Positions 24,756-34,118 of a stretch of DNA of 64,000 nucleotides are shown piece after piece. A program made the translations under genes and the position numbers. This stretch comes from Xanthomarina sp. F2636L (GTDB lineage: Bacteria > Bacteroidota > Bacteroidia > Flavobacteriales > Flavobacteriaceae), in assembly GCF_026410195.1 (NCBI RefSeq), contig NZ_JAPMLM010000055.1:248001-312000 (forward strand), in the 5' to 3' direction. The notes under the pieces were generated by a model. That model was not told the origin of the DNA, ran no database searches, and worked only from the letters and a program-made list of their open reading frames with translations. Position 1 is the first letter of the stretch. Every line of letters begins with the position of its first letter.

Positions 24756-26410
24756 TGGAAGTATTAGAACAAATTAAAAAGTTGTTAAGTGAAAAACAAA
24801 GTTTTTTACTTGAAGCTGGAGCAGGCTCTGGTAAAACAAGAACATTAATAGAAAGTTTAAAATATCTTATTGAAACTAAATCAAAATCTTTAAATGACTC
24901 AAACAAGGCTATTGCATGTATAACCTATACAAATGTAGCAGTAGATGAAATTAATGAACGAATTGATAACAACCCTTTAGTTTTAGCATTAACTATACAT
25001 GAGTTTTTATGGTATGTAATAAAGAATTACCAGAAGGAACTTAAAGTTGAGATTTTAAAATATAATGAGGATGAAAGTCGAAAACCTATTGAAGAACTTG
25101 ATACAATATTAGGGTCTCAAACCATTACATATAGTCAATACGGTAGAAAACTTATAGAAGGAAGAATTACGCATGAAGATGTTATTAAATTCTCTGCTAG
25201 AATATTTGAAAAGTATCCAAAAATGGGAAAAATAGTAACAAATAAATTCCCATATATATTTATCGATGAATATCAAGATACCGAAGAAATCACAGTAAAA
25301 TTACTTCTTGATGATTTATTAACTAAAAATAAAGGAAATATTACTTTAGGTTTTTTTGGAGATTCTATGCAAAAAATTTATAACCAAGGAGTAGGGGAGA
25401 TTGAACATGAAAATCTTGTAATGGTTACCAAAAAAGATAATTATAGGTGTTCTAAAGAAGTAATAAATCTCTTAAATGTCATACGTCCAGAATTAACACA
25501 AAACGCTGCAGGAGATAATAAAAATGGAAGTATTTTTTTTATTAATTGTAATAATGACATTGCAAACGCAGATAATTATAAAAAAACACTTGATTTTTTA
25601 AAAAATAAAGGATGGGAATTTGAAACAGATAAAGATGGAGTTTTAAACACAAAAGTTCTTATGTTAACTCATCGTGGAATAGCAAATAAATTAGGCTATG
25701 AAACAATTTTAGCAACATATCAAATATTAGGAAGATGGGGAAGAGAGAGACTATTAAATAAAGAAGAGCTATTTGCTAATTTTATTTTAAATAAAATTGA
25801 AAAATTTGTTGAGCTTTTTGAGGATAAAAAATACGGTGAATTTATAAAACTCCTTGGTGTTTCAGATTATAAAATTTATAAACATGAAGATAAAAAAATC
25901 ATAAGTGATTTAGTAAAAACCCTTATTGAATTGAGAAAGAATAAATCAATTAAAGAAGTTCTTGAATATGTATTTGATAACAGTCTATTAGTTAAACCCA
26001 TAAAAATGGCTGAATTTATAGATAAGTTAGATGATGAAGGAAATGAAAATAAAAAGAGCTTTTATGAATCATTAATGAAAATGAAATATGAAGAATTCAT
26101 TTATTTATATAAATATATAGAAGAATTAACGCCATTTTCCACCAAACATGGTGTAAAAGGTGCTGAATTTGAAAATGTACTTGTTGTTATTGATGATGAT
26201 TCGTGGAATCAGTATAAGTTTAATGATGTATTTGCTAATAATATAGAGAACCAAAATAGGTTTAATCGAAGTAAGAATCTACTATATGTTTGCTGTTCTA
26301 GAGCAAAAAATAACCTGGTTATTCTTACACTTTCTTCAATGGATGTGCCAGCTATGGCAACTATAAATAATTGGTTTAATGGAAGTATTTTTAATATTGA
26401 AAATTTATAA
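24755..26410 (+). CDS. gajB: Gabija GajB-type UvrD/Rep-like helicase
   Basis: A 551-aa superfamily 1 helicase: Walker A AGAGSGKT at 21-28, motif Ia ACITYTNVAV, motif II DEYQDT at about 170, motif III GFFGDSMQKI, motif V-like GVKGAEFENVLVV near 466 and motif VI LYVCCSRAKNNL near 508. The missing long accessory domains and size slightly above the known GajB (about 490 aa) fit the Gabija helicase. It begins on the last base of the gajA stop codon. GajB is thought to sense nucleic-acid ends and work with GajA in a large complex. Beyond it starts 1.1 kb of repeat-rich non-coding DNA. Confidence 0.88.
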   Translation: MEVLEQIKKLLSEKQSFLLEAGAGSGKTRTLIESLKYLIETKSKSLNDSNKAIACITYTNVAVDEINERIDNNPLVLALTIHEFLWYVIKNYQKELKVEILKYNEDESRKPIEELDTILGSQTITYSQYGRKLIEGRITHEDVIKFSARIFEKYPKMGKIVTNKFPYIFIDEYQDTEEITVKLLLDDLLTKNKGNITLGFFGDSMQKIYNQGVGEIEHENLVMVTKKDNYRCSKEVINLLNVIRPELTQNAAGDNKNGSIFFINCNNDIANADNYKKTLDFLKNKGWEFETDKDGVLNTKVLMLTHRGIANKLGYETILATYQILGRWGRERLLNKEELFANFILNKIEKFVELFEDKKYGEFIKLLGVSDYKIYKHEDKKIISDLVKTLIELRKNKSIKEVLEYVFDNSLLVKPIKMAEFIDKLDDEGNENKKSFYESLMKMKYEEFIYLYKYIEELTPFSTKHGVKGAEFENVLVVIDDDSWNQYKFNDVFANNIENQNRFNRSKNLLYVCCSRAKNNLVILTLSSMDVPAMATINNWFNGSIFNIENL

Positions 26411-26425
26411 AATAGTATTATGTAA

Positions 26426-26502
26426 AATAGAATCTCGATTTTAACTTGGCCTCATAAAATTTTGGTAAAACAATAAGGTGAAGTGAGCGTGCATATTTTA
26501 GG
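26426..26502. repeat. Right copy of island-flanking direct repeat (blocks A and B)
   Basis: 26426-26466 matches 17232-17273 (shared core CCTCATAAAATTTT) and 26479-26502 matches 17394-17417 (GAGCG, CATATTTTAGG). Only about 13 bases separate the blocks here, against about 120 in the left copy, so one side gained or lost sequence. Confidence 0.6.
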
Positions 26503-27198
26503 GGTTTAGTAATACAGTTTTTTAAAAGTTTCAATTGTACAAGGGATTTCAAAGTTAATGTAAATGAGTTACAATGTTTCCTAAAATATAGGGAATGAGC
26601 CGCAAATTGTTTCCAAAAGTTTATGCAGCCTTGTTTTTTTGTTTTATTTTTTATCAAGAAAAATAGATAAGAATATTTTAAAAAAGGATAAATTGAAGTT
26701 CTACATATAACAAGTCACGAGAATCGCGTAAAATTTTTTATTACTTACATTTTATCGAATACACGATTTTTAATACAGCCTAAAAAGGTTAGCTTTTATT
26801 TTGGCGTTGGCAAGCGATGGATAATTACTCGCGTTATTTCTATTTAATAATTTGGAGCTCGTGAATGCTTTGCATTTGTGTTATAAAACAATCGAGCGTT
26901 GGCAACGGTAACTATAAATCTCTGATTTATAATCACAAACACAGGTTTATTGAATATTAAAGGTGTGAGTAATTTTACATAACGGCTAATTATAGTATCA
27001 AATTTGTAGTTCGAATGTTTCTTGAGAATCGCGTATTTAAAAAAACTTGAACAATTGTACAGAATATTAAATTTATCGAAAAGTAAAAAACGATACTGTT
27101 TAATGCCCCAAGTACAAACGTTTCTTATGGAAACAAAACATTCTGGGATATTTTAGATAGTATAGAATTATAGCTAACGAATTAATGAAAACTAAATC

Positions 27199-27291
27199 GC
27201 AAATTGGTTTTTACATAATTGTTGACGATATAGACCTAAAGGCACTATATCTACAATTATGCTAAAATAGCAAAGCTATACACCAATTTGC
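27199..27291. repeat. Nested inverted repeat containing right copy of 33-bp repeat C
   Basis: Outer arms GCAAATTGGT (27199-27208) and ACCAATTTGC (27282-27291) are perfect. Inside, CATAATTGTTGACGATATAG (27214-27233) pairs with CTATATCTACAATTATG (27245-27261), and GCTAAAATAGC forms a small stem at 27261-27271. The left inner arm overlaps the direct repeat shared with 18770-18802. The fold looks like a foldback or small inverted-repeat element. Confidence 0.6.
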
Positions 27292-27447
27292 TACATTAAC
27301 AATATGTATTATAATTTATATTATGTAAAATAGAAATTTTAAAGAACCCCATGCTTTCAATGGCATTCAGTATATAAATGACCCTCATCTGAATAATCTT
27401 TCTCCCTCTTTTTAAGACCATCAAGCAAACGTCCATGTATCACAAAA

Positions 27448-27483
27448 AAAAACACACAACCGTTTGATGGCTTGTGTGTTTTT
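27448..27483 (-). terminator. Rho-independent terminator of the M16 peptidase gene
   Basis: Perfect 12-bp arms AAAAACACACAA (27448-27459) and TTGTGTGTTTTT (27472-27483) around a 12-base loop. Read on the minus strand, the stem is followed by a run of T, 22 bases past the stop codon of the peptidase gene. Confidence 0.8.
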
Positions 27484-27505
27484 AAATACTAAGCTATTTT
27501 AAAAA

Positions 27506-30340
27506 CTATTTTTTATTCCCGTAAATATCTAATTCTATTACAGGCTTTCCTAGTTTCTTAACTTCAGAAAATTGAGTCGCCTTATCACCAACTACAACAT
27601 AAATCATATCAGATTCCTTATAATAGTTTCTAATAATAGCTTGATAATCATTTAGTTTCATAGAAATCAATTCGTTTTGATCATCTACTAAAAAGGTATT
27701 TGGTTTGTTGTATTTACTTAGTTCCGTTAAAACATTTAATTTAGCCCCCAAACTCTCGTAAGCTGTAGTATTGGCTTTCAGAATCTTATTTTTGGTAATA
27801 GCCACTTCATCATCAGTAAATTCCCTGGCGTAATCCTTCAACATATTTTTTATAATCTCTAAAGATTTCAAAGTGGCATTCGCTCTTACACTGGTTTGCA
27901 CATAAATTGGTGCTACTTCTTCACTATTACCAATTCTGGAATAGGCCCCATAAGTATAGCCTTTCTCGATCCGTAAGGTCTGAAACAGCTTACCACTAGA
28001 GCCTCCTCCTATAATTTCGTTGGCAAATTGTAAGTTATTCGCATCTTCATGGGTAGCAGATAAGGCCAGTTTTCCTATATATATAACCGATTGTTTCGCA
28101 TCAGGTACATCAATAAAGTATAAGGTTCCTTTTAAAGGTCTCTTAGGAAGAGTTTCTTTTGGAATCTCGATGGAATCTCCTGTCCATTCGGTTAATCCTG
28201 CTAAAGCAGCTTCTGTTTCCGATGGCGAAATAGCACCAACCACATGAAAAGAGGCATTTTTAGGAGATAAATGTTCATAATAGGCTTTTAAATCGTCCAT
28301 GCTAATATCCTTGGTACTCTCTAAAGTTCCAGAACCTGGAATGCCAAATCGGTGAGAATCTCCATATAGTAATTTATTTAAAGCCATATAGCCAATGGCA
28401 TTAGGGTTAGCTTCCCTCCCTTTTAAACTGGTTTCTAAGGCTTGTTTTAATCTTATAAATTCTGTCTCGTCCCAACGTGGTTCTAATAGTATTTCTTGGA
28501 CTAACCCCATGGTGGCTGTCACGTTTTTAGTCAGACAAGATCCTGTAATATGCAAGTCTTCTTTGCTGGAAAACAGATTGATAGATGCACCAAGTAATCC
28601 AATGGCTTCTTCTAATTCGGCTGGGGTTTTAGTGGCGGTTCCTTCCATCATTAAATCGGCAAACAAACTAGAAACTCCTTCTTTACCTTTTGGATCTAAT
28701 AATTCCCCTCCAGGAATGGTGATTTCAAACTGTACCAAAGGCACTTCGTTGTTTTGAATCCCATAAAGTTTTAAACCATTAGCAAGAGAGCCTTCCCATA
28801 TGTCTGGCGACTTAAATAATGGCAACTCTCCAAACGGAGGTTCACTTCTATCGTGCTTGCTGGGTGTTTTTTCGTAAACGGCTTCTTCCCCCTGACTCAC
28901 TTCTTCGTTTGCAACGTCTTGCACCACTTGCTCTTTCCATACAGTAGCTTCTACACTACCTTCTACTGCTAAATCCAAATGTCCTTTTGGTACCACACTG
29001 GTCATCACGTAGTTTTTATCTTTTATGTAGAGATTATAAACACGCATCACATCTTCAGCAGTTACCGCATTGGTAAGTTTGGCTGTTTGTGTGATATAAC
29101 TTGGATCGCCTCTAAACTCATTATCCTGAACCAACTGAAAGGCTTTGTTTAAAACCGTACTAACGCCTTGATATAAATTGGTTTCTAATTCGGCTTTAAT
29201 TCGTTTTAAGTCGCCTGCATCAACCCCCTGAGTTTCAAAACGTGCCAATCCCTCATCTATGGCTTTTTTAACATAATCTAAATCGGTGTTTTCATTGGCT
29301 CTAACTCGAAATATAAATTCTCCGGCCAGTTCATTACTAGATTGATAAGTTCCAATATATGGGGCTAGTTTCTGTTCTTCTACAACCACTTGATACAAAG
29401 GCGCTTTTTTACTACCACTTAGCAATTTTCCTAAAATTCCCAGAGCATAAACATCTTGATTGTATTCTTCAGCACTTGGAAAAACCATTCGTAACTCTGG
29501 AAGTTTCGCAAAATCGTCTTCAAAATATAAAGACTTGCTAGCTTCTAGATATACAGGTTGTGCAATTAGTTTTTCAACCTCTGGCCCACTCGGAATTTCC
29601 CCAAACCATTTCTCTACTTGCTTTTTAGTTTCTTCTATATCAATATCTCCAGCAATCACTAAAGAGGCATTGCTGGCGCCATAATACGTTTTGTAAAAGG
29701 CTTTCACATCGTCTATGGTTGCCGCTTGTAAATCTGGTAAAGCTCCAATAACTGTCCAGCTATACGGATGTCCTTCTGGATATAAGTTTTTACGAATAAT
29801 CTCATCGGTGTATCCATAAGCAGCATTGTCAACCCGTTGTCTTTTCTCATTCTTAACCACTTGTTTTTCGCGCTCTAGAGCTGCTTCAGTCACAGTGTTC
29901 AGCATATAACCAAATCGATCTGAGTCAATCCAAAGGATTTTCTCAAAGGCATCTTTTGGTACCACTTCATAATAAACGGTTCCATCACTCCAGGTACCAC
30001 CATTTCTACTGCCTCCCCATTCTGGAATCATTTTTCTATTGGCACCTACTGGTACATTCTCCGAATCGTTAAAACTCATATGCTCAAAAAAGTGAGCAAA
30101 TCCGGTTTTCCCAACCTCTTCCCTATTAGACCCCACGTGCATCATGGTGGCTACAGCAATTAATGGATCGGAATGGTCTTGATGCAAAATAACTTCTAAC
30201 CCATTATCTAAGGTGAATTTCTCATAGGCAATTTTAAATTCTGGTTCGGCTGGTGTGGGTGTTATGTCTACTTTTTTCTCCGATTGACAGGATAACAAAC
30301 AAAGAAATAAAGCAAAAAATAAGAGTTTAAAATAAGTCAT
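27506..30340 (-). CDS. M16 family zinc metallopeptidase lipoprotein
   Basis: A 944-aa protein when started at ATG 30340, which gives the lipoprotein signal TYFKLLFFALFLCLLSC; a longer frame from 30487 adds 49 residues that overlap the divergent gene's promoter and is rejected. The first half has the inverted zinc motif HFFEH (HxxEH) in GKTGFAHFFEHMSF, followed by RNGGTWSDGTVYYE typical of PqqL/insulinase-like peptidases; the second half is a related but inactive M16 domain. The protein should sit on a membrane facing the periplasm and degrade peptides. The DUF1853 gene is divergent, with 100 bases between starts. Confidence 0.9.
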   Translation of the reverse strand: MTYFKLLFFALFLCLLSCQSEKKVDITPTPAEPEFKIAYEKFTLDNGLEVILHQDHSDPLIAVATMMHVGSNREEVGKTGFAHFFEHMSFNDSENVPVGANRKMIPEWGGSRNGGTWSDGTVYYEVVPKDAFEKILWIDSDRFGYMLNTVTEAALEREKQVVKNEKRQRVDNAAYGYTDEIIRKNLYPEGHPYSWTVIGALPDLQAATIDDVKAFYKTYYGASNASLVIAGDIDIEETKKQVEKWFGEIPSGPEVEKLIAQPVYLEASKSLYFEDDFAKLPELRMVFPSAEEYNQDVYALGILGKLLSGSKKAPLYQVVVEEQKLAPYIGTYQSSNELAGEFIFRVRANENTDLDYVKKAIDEGLARFETQGVDAGDLKRIKAELETNLYQGVSTVLNKAFQLVQDNEFRGDPSYITQTAKLTNAVTAEDVMRVYNLYIKDKNYVMTSVVPKGHLDLAVEGSVEATVWKEQVVQDVANEEVSQGEEAVYEKTPSKHDRSEPPFGELPLFKSPDIWEGSLANGLKLYGIQNNEVPLVQFEITIPGGELLDPKGKEGVSSLFADLMMEGTATKTPAELEEAIGLLGASINLFSSKEDLHITGSCLTKNVTATMGLVQEILLEPRWDETEFIRLKQALETSLKGREANPNAIGYMALNKLLYGDSHRFGIPGSGTLESTKDISMDDLKAYYEHLSPKNASFHVVGAISPSETEAALAGLTEWTGDSIEIPKETLPKRPLKGTLYFIDVPDAKQSVIYIGKLALSATHEDANNLQFANEIIGGGSSGKLFQTLRIEKGYTYGAYSRIGNSEEVAPIYVQTSVRANATLKSLEIIKNMLKDYAREFTDDEVAITKNKILKANTTAYESLGAKLNVLTELSKYNKPNTFLVDDQNELISMKLNDYQAIIRNYYKESDMIYVVVGDKATQFSEVKKLGKPVIELDIYGNKK

Positions 30341-30440
30341 AGTGTTTAAAGGTTGGTTTATTTTGAACTTAAAAATAGCTTTTTTTAATAAATTTGTATT
30401 CATATGACTTGTTAAAATCTTGAATTTGTAATTTGCAGCT

Positions 30441-31253
30441 ATGGATGTTAAAGAGTTAAATTTACAATACCAAGGATTCGCCAACACACAAAACTTATGG
30501 GTTGAGCATGAGGTATATCATTTACAGCAATTCGTGCTCCCTTCTAAAACATCCATAGTTTTTAATGAACCCCTTCCTAAAAACATTCGCTTAGGAAAAC
30601 GTGTGGAACAATTTGTATTTCATCAATTAAAACAACAGTCTCAGATTTCAATCGTTTTCCAAAACCTTCAAATCCAACAAGAAAAGCACACGTTAGGAGA
30701 AATGGACACCTTAATACTAATGGATAAAAAACCAGTGCATCTGGAAATTATCTATAAGTTTTATTTGTATGATGACTCTGTTGGCACTTCAGAATTAGAA
30801 CATTGGATTGGCCCAAACCGAAAAGATAGTCTAATACAGAAGCTAGACAAGCTAAAAAACAAACAGTTACCACTACTCTATCATCCCGAAACTTTAAAAT
30901 ATCTGGAGAAACACAACATCCATGTAGATGACATACAACAACAGGTCTTATTTAAAGCGCAGTTATTTGTGCCTTTCAACAAAACAACCTACAATTTTAA
31001 ACTTATTAATCCTGACTGCTTGATGGGGTTTTATCTCAAGCAAGAAGAGTTGTCTCAATTCAAGATGGCTAAGTTTTATATTCCAAGCAAAGCCAATTGG
31101 TTGATAGAACCACATGCTCAGGTGTCTTGGCTAACCTATACCTTATTTATGCAAACAGTTAGCCCTATTTTAGAAAAGAAAACGGCACCTTTAGTTTGGA
31201 TAAAATCTCCAAATGGCGAACTAAAAAAATGTTTTGTGGTTTGGTGGTTATAG
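30441..31253 (+). CDS. DUF1853 family protein (PD-(D/E)XK-like)
   Basis: A 270-aa protein matching DUF1853: LGKRVEQFVFHQL, TLGEMDTLILMDKKPVHLEIIYKFYLY, WIGPNRKDSLIQKLDKLKNKQLPLL and C-terminal KCFVVWW. The Glu-Met-Asp with a downstream Glu-x-x-x-Lys (EIIYK) is the arrangement of PD-(D/E)XK nuclease folds, so a nucleic-acid role is possible but unproven. Divergent from the M16 peptidase gene. Core-genome type gene in Flavobacteriaceae. Confidence 0.8.
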   Translation: MDVKELNLQYQGFANTQNLWVEHEVYHLQQFVLPSKTSIVFNEPLPKNIRLGKRVEQFVFHQLKQQSQISIVFQNLQIQQEKHTLGEMDTLILMDKKPVHLEIIYKFYLYDDSVGTSELEHWIGPNRKDSLIQKLDKLKNKQLPLLYHPETLKYLEKHNIHVDDIQQQVLFKAQLFVPFNKTTYNFKLINPDCLMGFYLKQEELSQFKMAKFYIPSKANWLIEPHAQVSWLTYTLFMQTVSPILEKKTAPLVWIKSPNGELKKCFVVWWL

Positions 31254-31267
31254 ACCGAATACCGTTT

Positions 31268-31304
31268 AAAAACTAAATATTGTTATTCTACTTACTTAGT
31301 TTTT
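31268..31304 (+). terminator. Weak candidate terminator after DUF1853 gene
   Basis: Arms AAAAACTAA (31268-31276) and TTAGTTTTT (31296-31304) form a 9-bp AT-rich stem with a 19-base loop ending in T. Plausible transcript end 15 bases after the stop codon. Confidence 0.35.
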
Positions 31305-31372
31305 TAGTTGACCTGATTAATAACACCATCAAAACACTTCACTTCAAATTCATGTCATTCTTTTTTATTAAA

Positions 31373-31380
31373 TACATTTG
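31373..31380 (+). promoter_or_regulatory. Bacteroidota -7 promoter box (TACATTTG)
   Basis: TACATTTG fits TAnnTTTG and lies 42 bases before the ATG of the small membrane protein gene at 31422. Confidence 0.45.
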
Positions 31381-31421
31381 AAAATTTTGTACCTTGTTAT
31401 ACAATAGATACTCAATTATTT

Positions 31422-31559
31422 ATGAAGAAATTACTACAAATTATTGGCGCTGCATGGGGAGCAAAAAAAATAGGTGGTGGAAAATGTGGTTGTATCGGAA
31501 CTATTTTTGTCTTTTTAATCCTTTACTGGTTATTAGGTTCTGTATTTGATTTGTTTTAA
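31422..31559 (+). CDS. Small membrane protein (45 aa)
   Basis: A 46-codon frame with ATG start and TAA stop. The product begins MKKLLQIIGAAWGAKKIGGG, has a Cys-Gly-Cys in the middle (KCGCIG) and ends in a hydrophobic helix (TIFVFLILYWLLGSVFDLF). Gly-rich N-terminus plus single C-terminal helix suggest a membrane-bound peptide. It has a -7 box upstream and stands alone between DUF1853 and a convergent gene. I recall similar short proteins in flavobacterial genomes but no function. Confidence 0.6.
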   Translation: MKKLLQIIGAAWGAKKIGGGKCGCIGTIFVFLILYWLLGSVFDLF

Positions 31560-31611
31560 CGTGTAACTCTTTAAACAAGAATATCATGTTACCTTAATAT
31601 AATAATGAGTA

Positions 31612-32001
31612 TTAATCTTTGGTGTTTTTGGAAGTGCCAGATGCTTCAACCTTATCAATAGGTTGAATTCTGGGCTTTATCTTTTTGTAAACTTCAAATT
31701 GGTATGAAGTTAATATATCCTGCATCTCTGAGGTTTCATGTGCTTGCATTTTATATAAGGTTTCCAGTTTTTCAACACCTTCCAGCCTTGCTTCTATTTT
31801 TTGTCTTCTAATTAAGAACTCCTCTAATTTAATTTCAAACAAACCTATTTGTTCACTACTTAAAGCCAACTCCATGTTATAGGCCTTTGTTAATGCAACC
31901 ACTTCATCGTTTAAGGACCTATCAGGACTTTGTATCATTGGATCCTGAGCAAATAATTTTGTCGAAATTATTAATATAATAAATAATATCCATCGTTTCA
32001 T
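31612..32001 (-). CDS. Secreted protein of unknown function (129 aa)
   Basis: ATG 32001 gives a signal peptide (MKRWILFIILIISTKLFAQ); a longer frame to 32070 adds 23 residues rich in Asn and Lys and is not used. The mature part is helical and charged (LSSEQIGLFEIKLEEFLIRRQKIEARLEGVEKLETLYKMQ...), resembling periplasmic helical proteins of the Spy/LTXXQ type in layout only. It ends KVEASGTSKNTKD. Function unknown. Confidence 0.65.
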   Translation of the reverse strand: MKRWILFIILIISTKLFAQDPMIQSPDRSLNDEVVALTKAYNMELALSSEQIGLFEIKLEEFLIRRQKIEARLEGVEKLETLYKMQAHETSEMQDILTSYQFEVYKKIKPRIQPIDKVEASGTSKNTKD

Positions 32002-32196
32002 AACATATAAATTTTTATTAAATTTAAAAGACAAAGTGTTAAATGTCAAGTTTTTAATAAAATTTAACATGTAAAAACTTTATAAAAGAACTAATAAGTT
32101 TTTAAATGTTAAAAAAATGATAAAATAAGATATGAAACGTCCACCAATATATCTCTTGCGTAGATATATAAAACCCAAAAACAAGAAACTTATATT

Positions 32197-33033
32197 ATGA
32201 AAAAACTATCAATTTTTATACTTACAGGAATTTTAATGACTGCCTGTGTCTCAAAAAAGAAATATGTAGCATTAGAACAAGAGAATGGAGAAATAAGAAG
32301 CGAATTACAAAAAACACAGGTTGCTAAAGAAGATTTAGAAGCTAAATTCGATGAAATCCAATCTAGAATTGATACTTACAATACCAAAATTAGTTCTTTA
32401 ACAGAAGAGAACGATGCTAAAATAGTAACTGTTGGAGACGACATTGTAATCTCTAACGATGTGAGAAAGCAAATGGAATCGACGCTTCAAAACGTCAACC
32501 AAGACGATTTAGCCCAAGCAAAAACCCTTAAAGATTCTATGAATTTAGCTGTAGGTTACAACTTGCGTAAATCTATGGATTCGTCTAATATGAATGAAGA
32601 TGAAGACCTTGTTATAGATATTAATGAAACAGTGGTTATGATTTCTATTTCAGATAAAATGTTATTTAACTCTGGAAGTTATAAAGTAAGTAATAAAGCC
32701 AATAATATTTTACAGAAAATTGCCGACGTTATAAACTCTGAAGAGAGTTTAGACGTTATGGTAGAGGGACATACAGATAGCAAACTGATGGTTCCAAATG
32801 CAGCTGTAAAAGACAATTGGGATTTGAGCGTATTACGTGCTACTTCTGTTGTTAAAAAGCTACAAAGTGATTTTAATGTTGCTCCTGAAAAACTAATTGC
32901 TGCAGGAAGAAGTTTTTATCAACCTTTAGTAGATAACAATACTAGTGAGAATAGATCTAAAAACAGACGTACAAGAATTATCATCTTACCAAACATTAAC
33001 AAGTTTTTTGCCCTAATGGCTTCTAACGAATAA
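32197..33033 (+). CDS. OmpA family lipoprotein
   Basis: A 278-aa protein with lipobox MTAC (Cys near residue 17), a coiled-coil segment (KYVALEQENGEIRSELQKTQ..., residues about 23-70) and a C-terminal OmpA peptidoglycan-binding domain: LFNSGSYKVS, VMVEGHTDS, NWDLSVLRATSVV and ENRSKNRRTRIII. It would anchor the outer membrane to the cell wall. A terminator follows at 33064. Confidence 0.9.
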   Translation: MKKLSIFILTGILMTACVSKKKYVALEQENGEIRSELQKTQVAKEDLEAKFDEIQSRIDTYNTKISSLTEENDAKIVTVGDDIVISNDVRKQMESTLQNVNQDDLAQAKTLKDSMNLAVGYNLRKSMDSSNMNEDEDLVIDINETVVMISISDKMLFNSGSYKVSNKANNILQKIADVINSEESLDVMVEGHTDSKLMVPNAAVKDNWDLSVLRATSVVKKLQSDFNVAPEKLIAAGRSFYQPLVDNNTSENRSKNRRTRIIILPNINKFFALMASNE

Positions 33034-33063
33034 ATATAGCCTCAATATTATATTAATTAGTCC

Positions 33064-33101
33064 AAAAAAAAGACGTTATCCATAGTGTAACGTCTTTTTT
33101 A
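33064..33101. terminator. Bidirectional terminator between convergent genes
   Basis: AAAAAAAGACGTTA and TAACGTCTTTTTT pair around a 9-base loop, with an A run on one side and a T run on the other, so it can end both the OmpA gene (+) and the universal stress protein gene (-). Confidence 0.85.
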
Positions 33102-33119
33102 TTTGTGTTTTATTCTTAG

Positions 33120-33974
33120 TTATTTAAAACTTTCATGGTTAAAAATAATCAAGGGTACGTTTAGGTGACTACTTATGGACTTACTATTACTTTTACTGAA
33201 TAATTTCTCAAAGAAACTTCGTTTTTTATTAATAATACAAAGCATGCCTAACTTTCTGCTTTCACTAAACACACGAGTTCCAACTTCAACAGAAACATCT
33301 GTAATGAGGTAGAAGTCCATCTCTAAAGGCTTTAATGTCGCTTCTAACGCTTGCAATTTGGCAAGTAATTCCGTGGTTAAATCCCCTTTCTTGTTTATAA
33401 CATGTACAGCAGCTATTTTAGACTTGCTAGAAGTTGCAATTTCTTTTAATAAATCAAGCTCATGTCCGTAATTACTAATGCTAAGATCGGTTGCAAAACC
33501 AATTTCAGACATGTCGTTAGACAGTGCATCTTGAGGCACAGCAATAATAGGACAGGTTTGTTTATTGATTAAGTTGGCTGTATTACTTCCAATGGTCATT
33601 TCTTTTATACCACTGGCTCCTTTAGTTCCAACAACCACGATGTCTATATCTAATTTCTTAACAGAAGTTTTTACAGCCTCTAAAAAATAATCATGAGCAA
33701 TAACAGTCTCGAACCTATGTTTGTCGTTTTTAGGAAGTTCATGTATTTTCTCGAGTTCTTTTTTTAACTCAAGCTTAGATTCATTAAGCCTAGATTTAAT
33801 TATAGCTTCATTGGCTCTTTTCGAAGAAACAGCTGTAGATGGAGCAGACACTAAAGGCTCAAGGGAATGCATGATGTAAAAAGCACATTCTTTATCCTTA
33901 AATAGTTTTAAAGCATAAAGTGTAGCCTCCCAGGAGTTTGCAGAGAAATCTGTTGGTAATAATATCTTTTTCAT
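33120..33974 (-). CDS. Tandem universal stress protein (UspA family)
   Basis: A 284-aa protein made of two Usp-like halves. The first (KKILLPTDFSANSWEATLYALKLF, then VVVGTKGASGIKEMTIGSNTANLINKQTCPIIAVP) has the ATP-binding G-x2-G-x9-G-S/T-N motif; the second half (GFATDLSISNYGHELDLLKEI) is degenerate and lacks it. Cytoplasmic stress/metabolic role likely. Confidence 0.88.
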   Translation of the reverse strand: MKKILLPTDFSANSWEATLYALKLFKDKECAFYIMHSLEPLVSAPSTAVSSKRANEAIIKSRLNESKLELKKELEKIHELPKNDKHRFETVIAHDYFLEAVKTSVKKLDIDIVVVGTKGASGIKEMTIGSNTANLINKQTCPIIAVPQDALSNDMSEIGFATDLSISNYGHELDLLKEIATSSKSKIAAVHVINKKGDLTTELLAKLQALEATLKPLEMDFYLITDVSVEVGTRVFSESRKLGMLCIINKKRSFFEKLFSKSNSKSISSHLNVPLIIFNHESFK

Positions 33975-34118
33975 GAGAATTATATTTAAAGTTTAAAGAT
34001 ATTATTTATTTGTAAGATATCCATTGATATTTATCACTTTTAGGCATGAATGCCACAAAATGAAACAGCCCTTTAAAACACCATATAAAGTGGTAATTTA
34101 CTAAAAACAACTTACAAA

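Larger units (their letters stand above)
26411..27505. other. 1.1-kb gene-free repeat-rich interval at the right edge of the island
   Basis: No supported gene; short frames on either strand show no family or composition signal. It carries the right copies of direct repeats A, B (26426-26502) and C (27208-27240), two CGTTGGCAA units (near 26802 and 26894), a repeated GAGAATCGCGTA (near 26720 and 27027), a small hairpin ATAAATC/GATTTAT near 26931-26948, a nested inverted repeat (27199-27291), two copies of ATTATGTAAAATAGAA (near 26418 and 27324), and the terminator of the M16 peptidase gene. The patchwork looks like fragments of several earlier insertions. Confidence 0.6.

Noticed and set aside
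26418-26657. 79-codon minus-strand frame after gajB
   Set aside because: Lies across direct repeats A and B; no similarity to known proteins and composition is that of non-coding repeat DNA.
28395-28757. 120-codon + strand frame inside the M16 peptidase gene
   Set aside because: Opposite-strand shadow of a well-supported gene.
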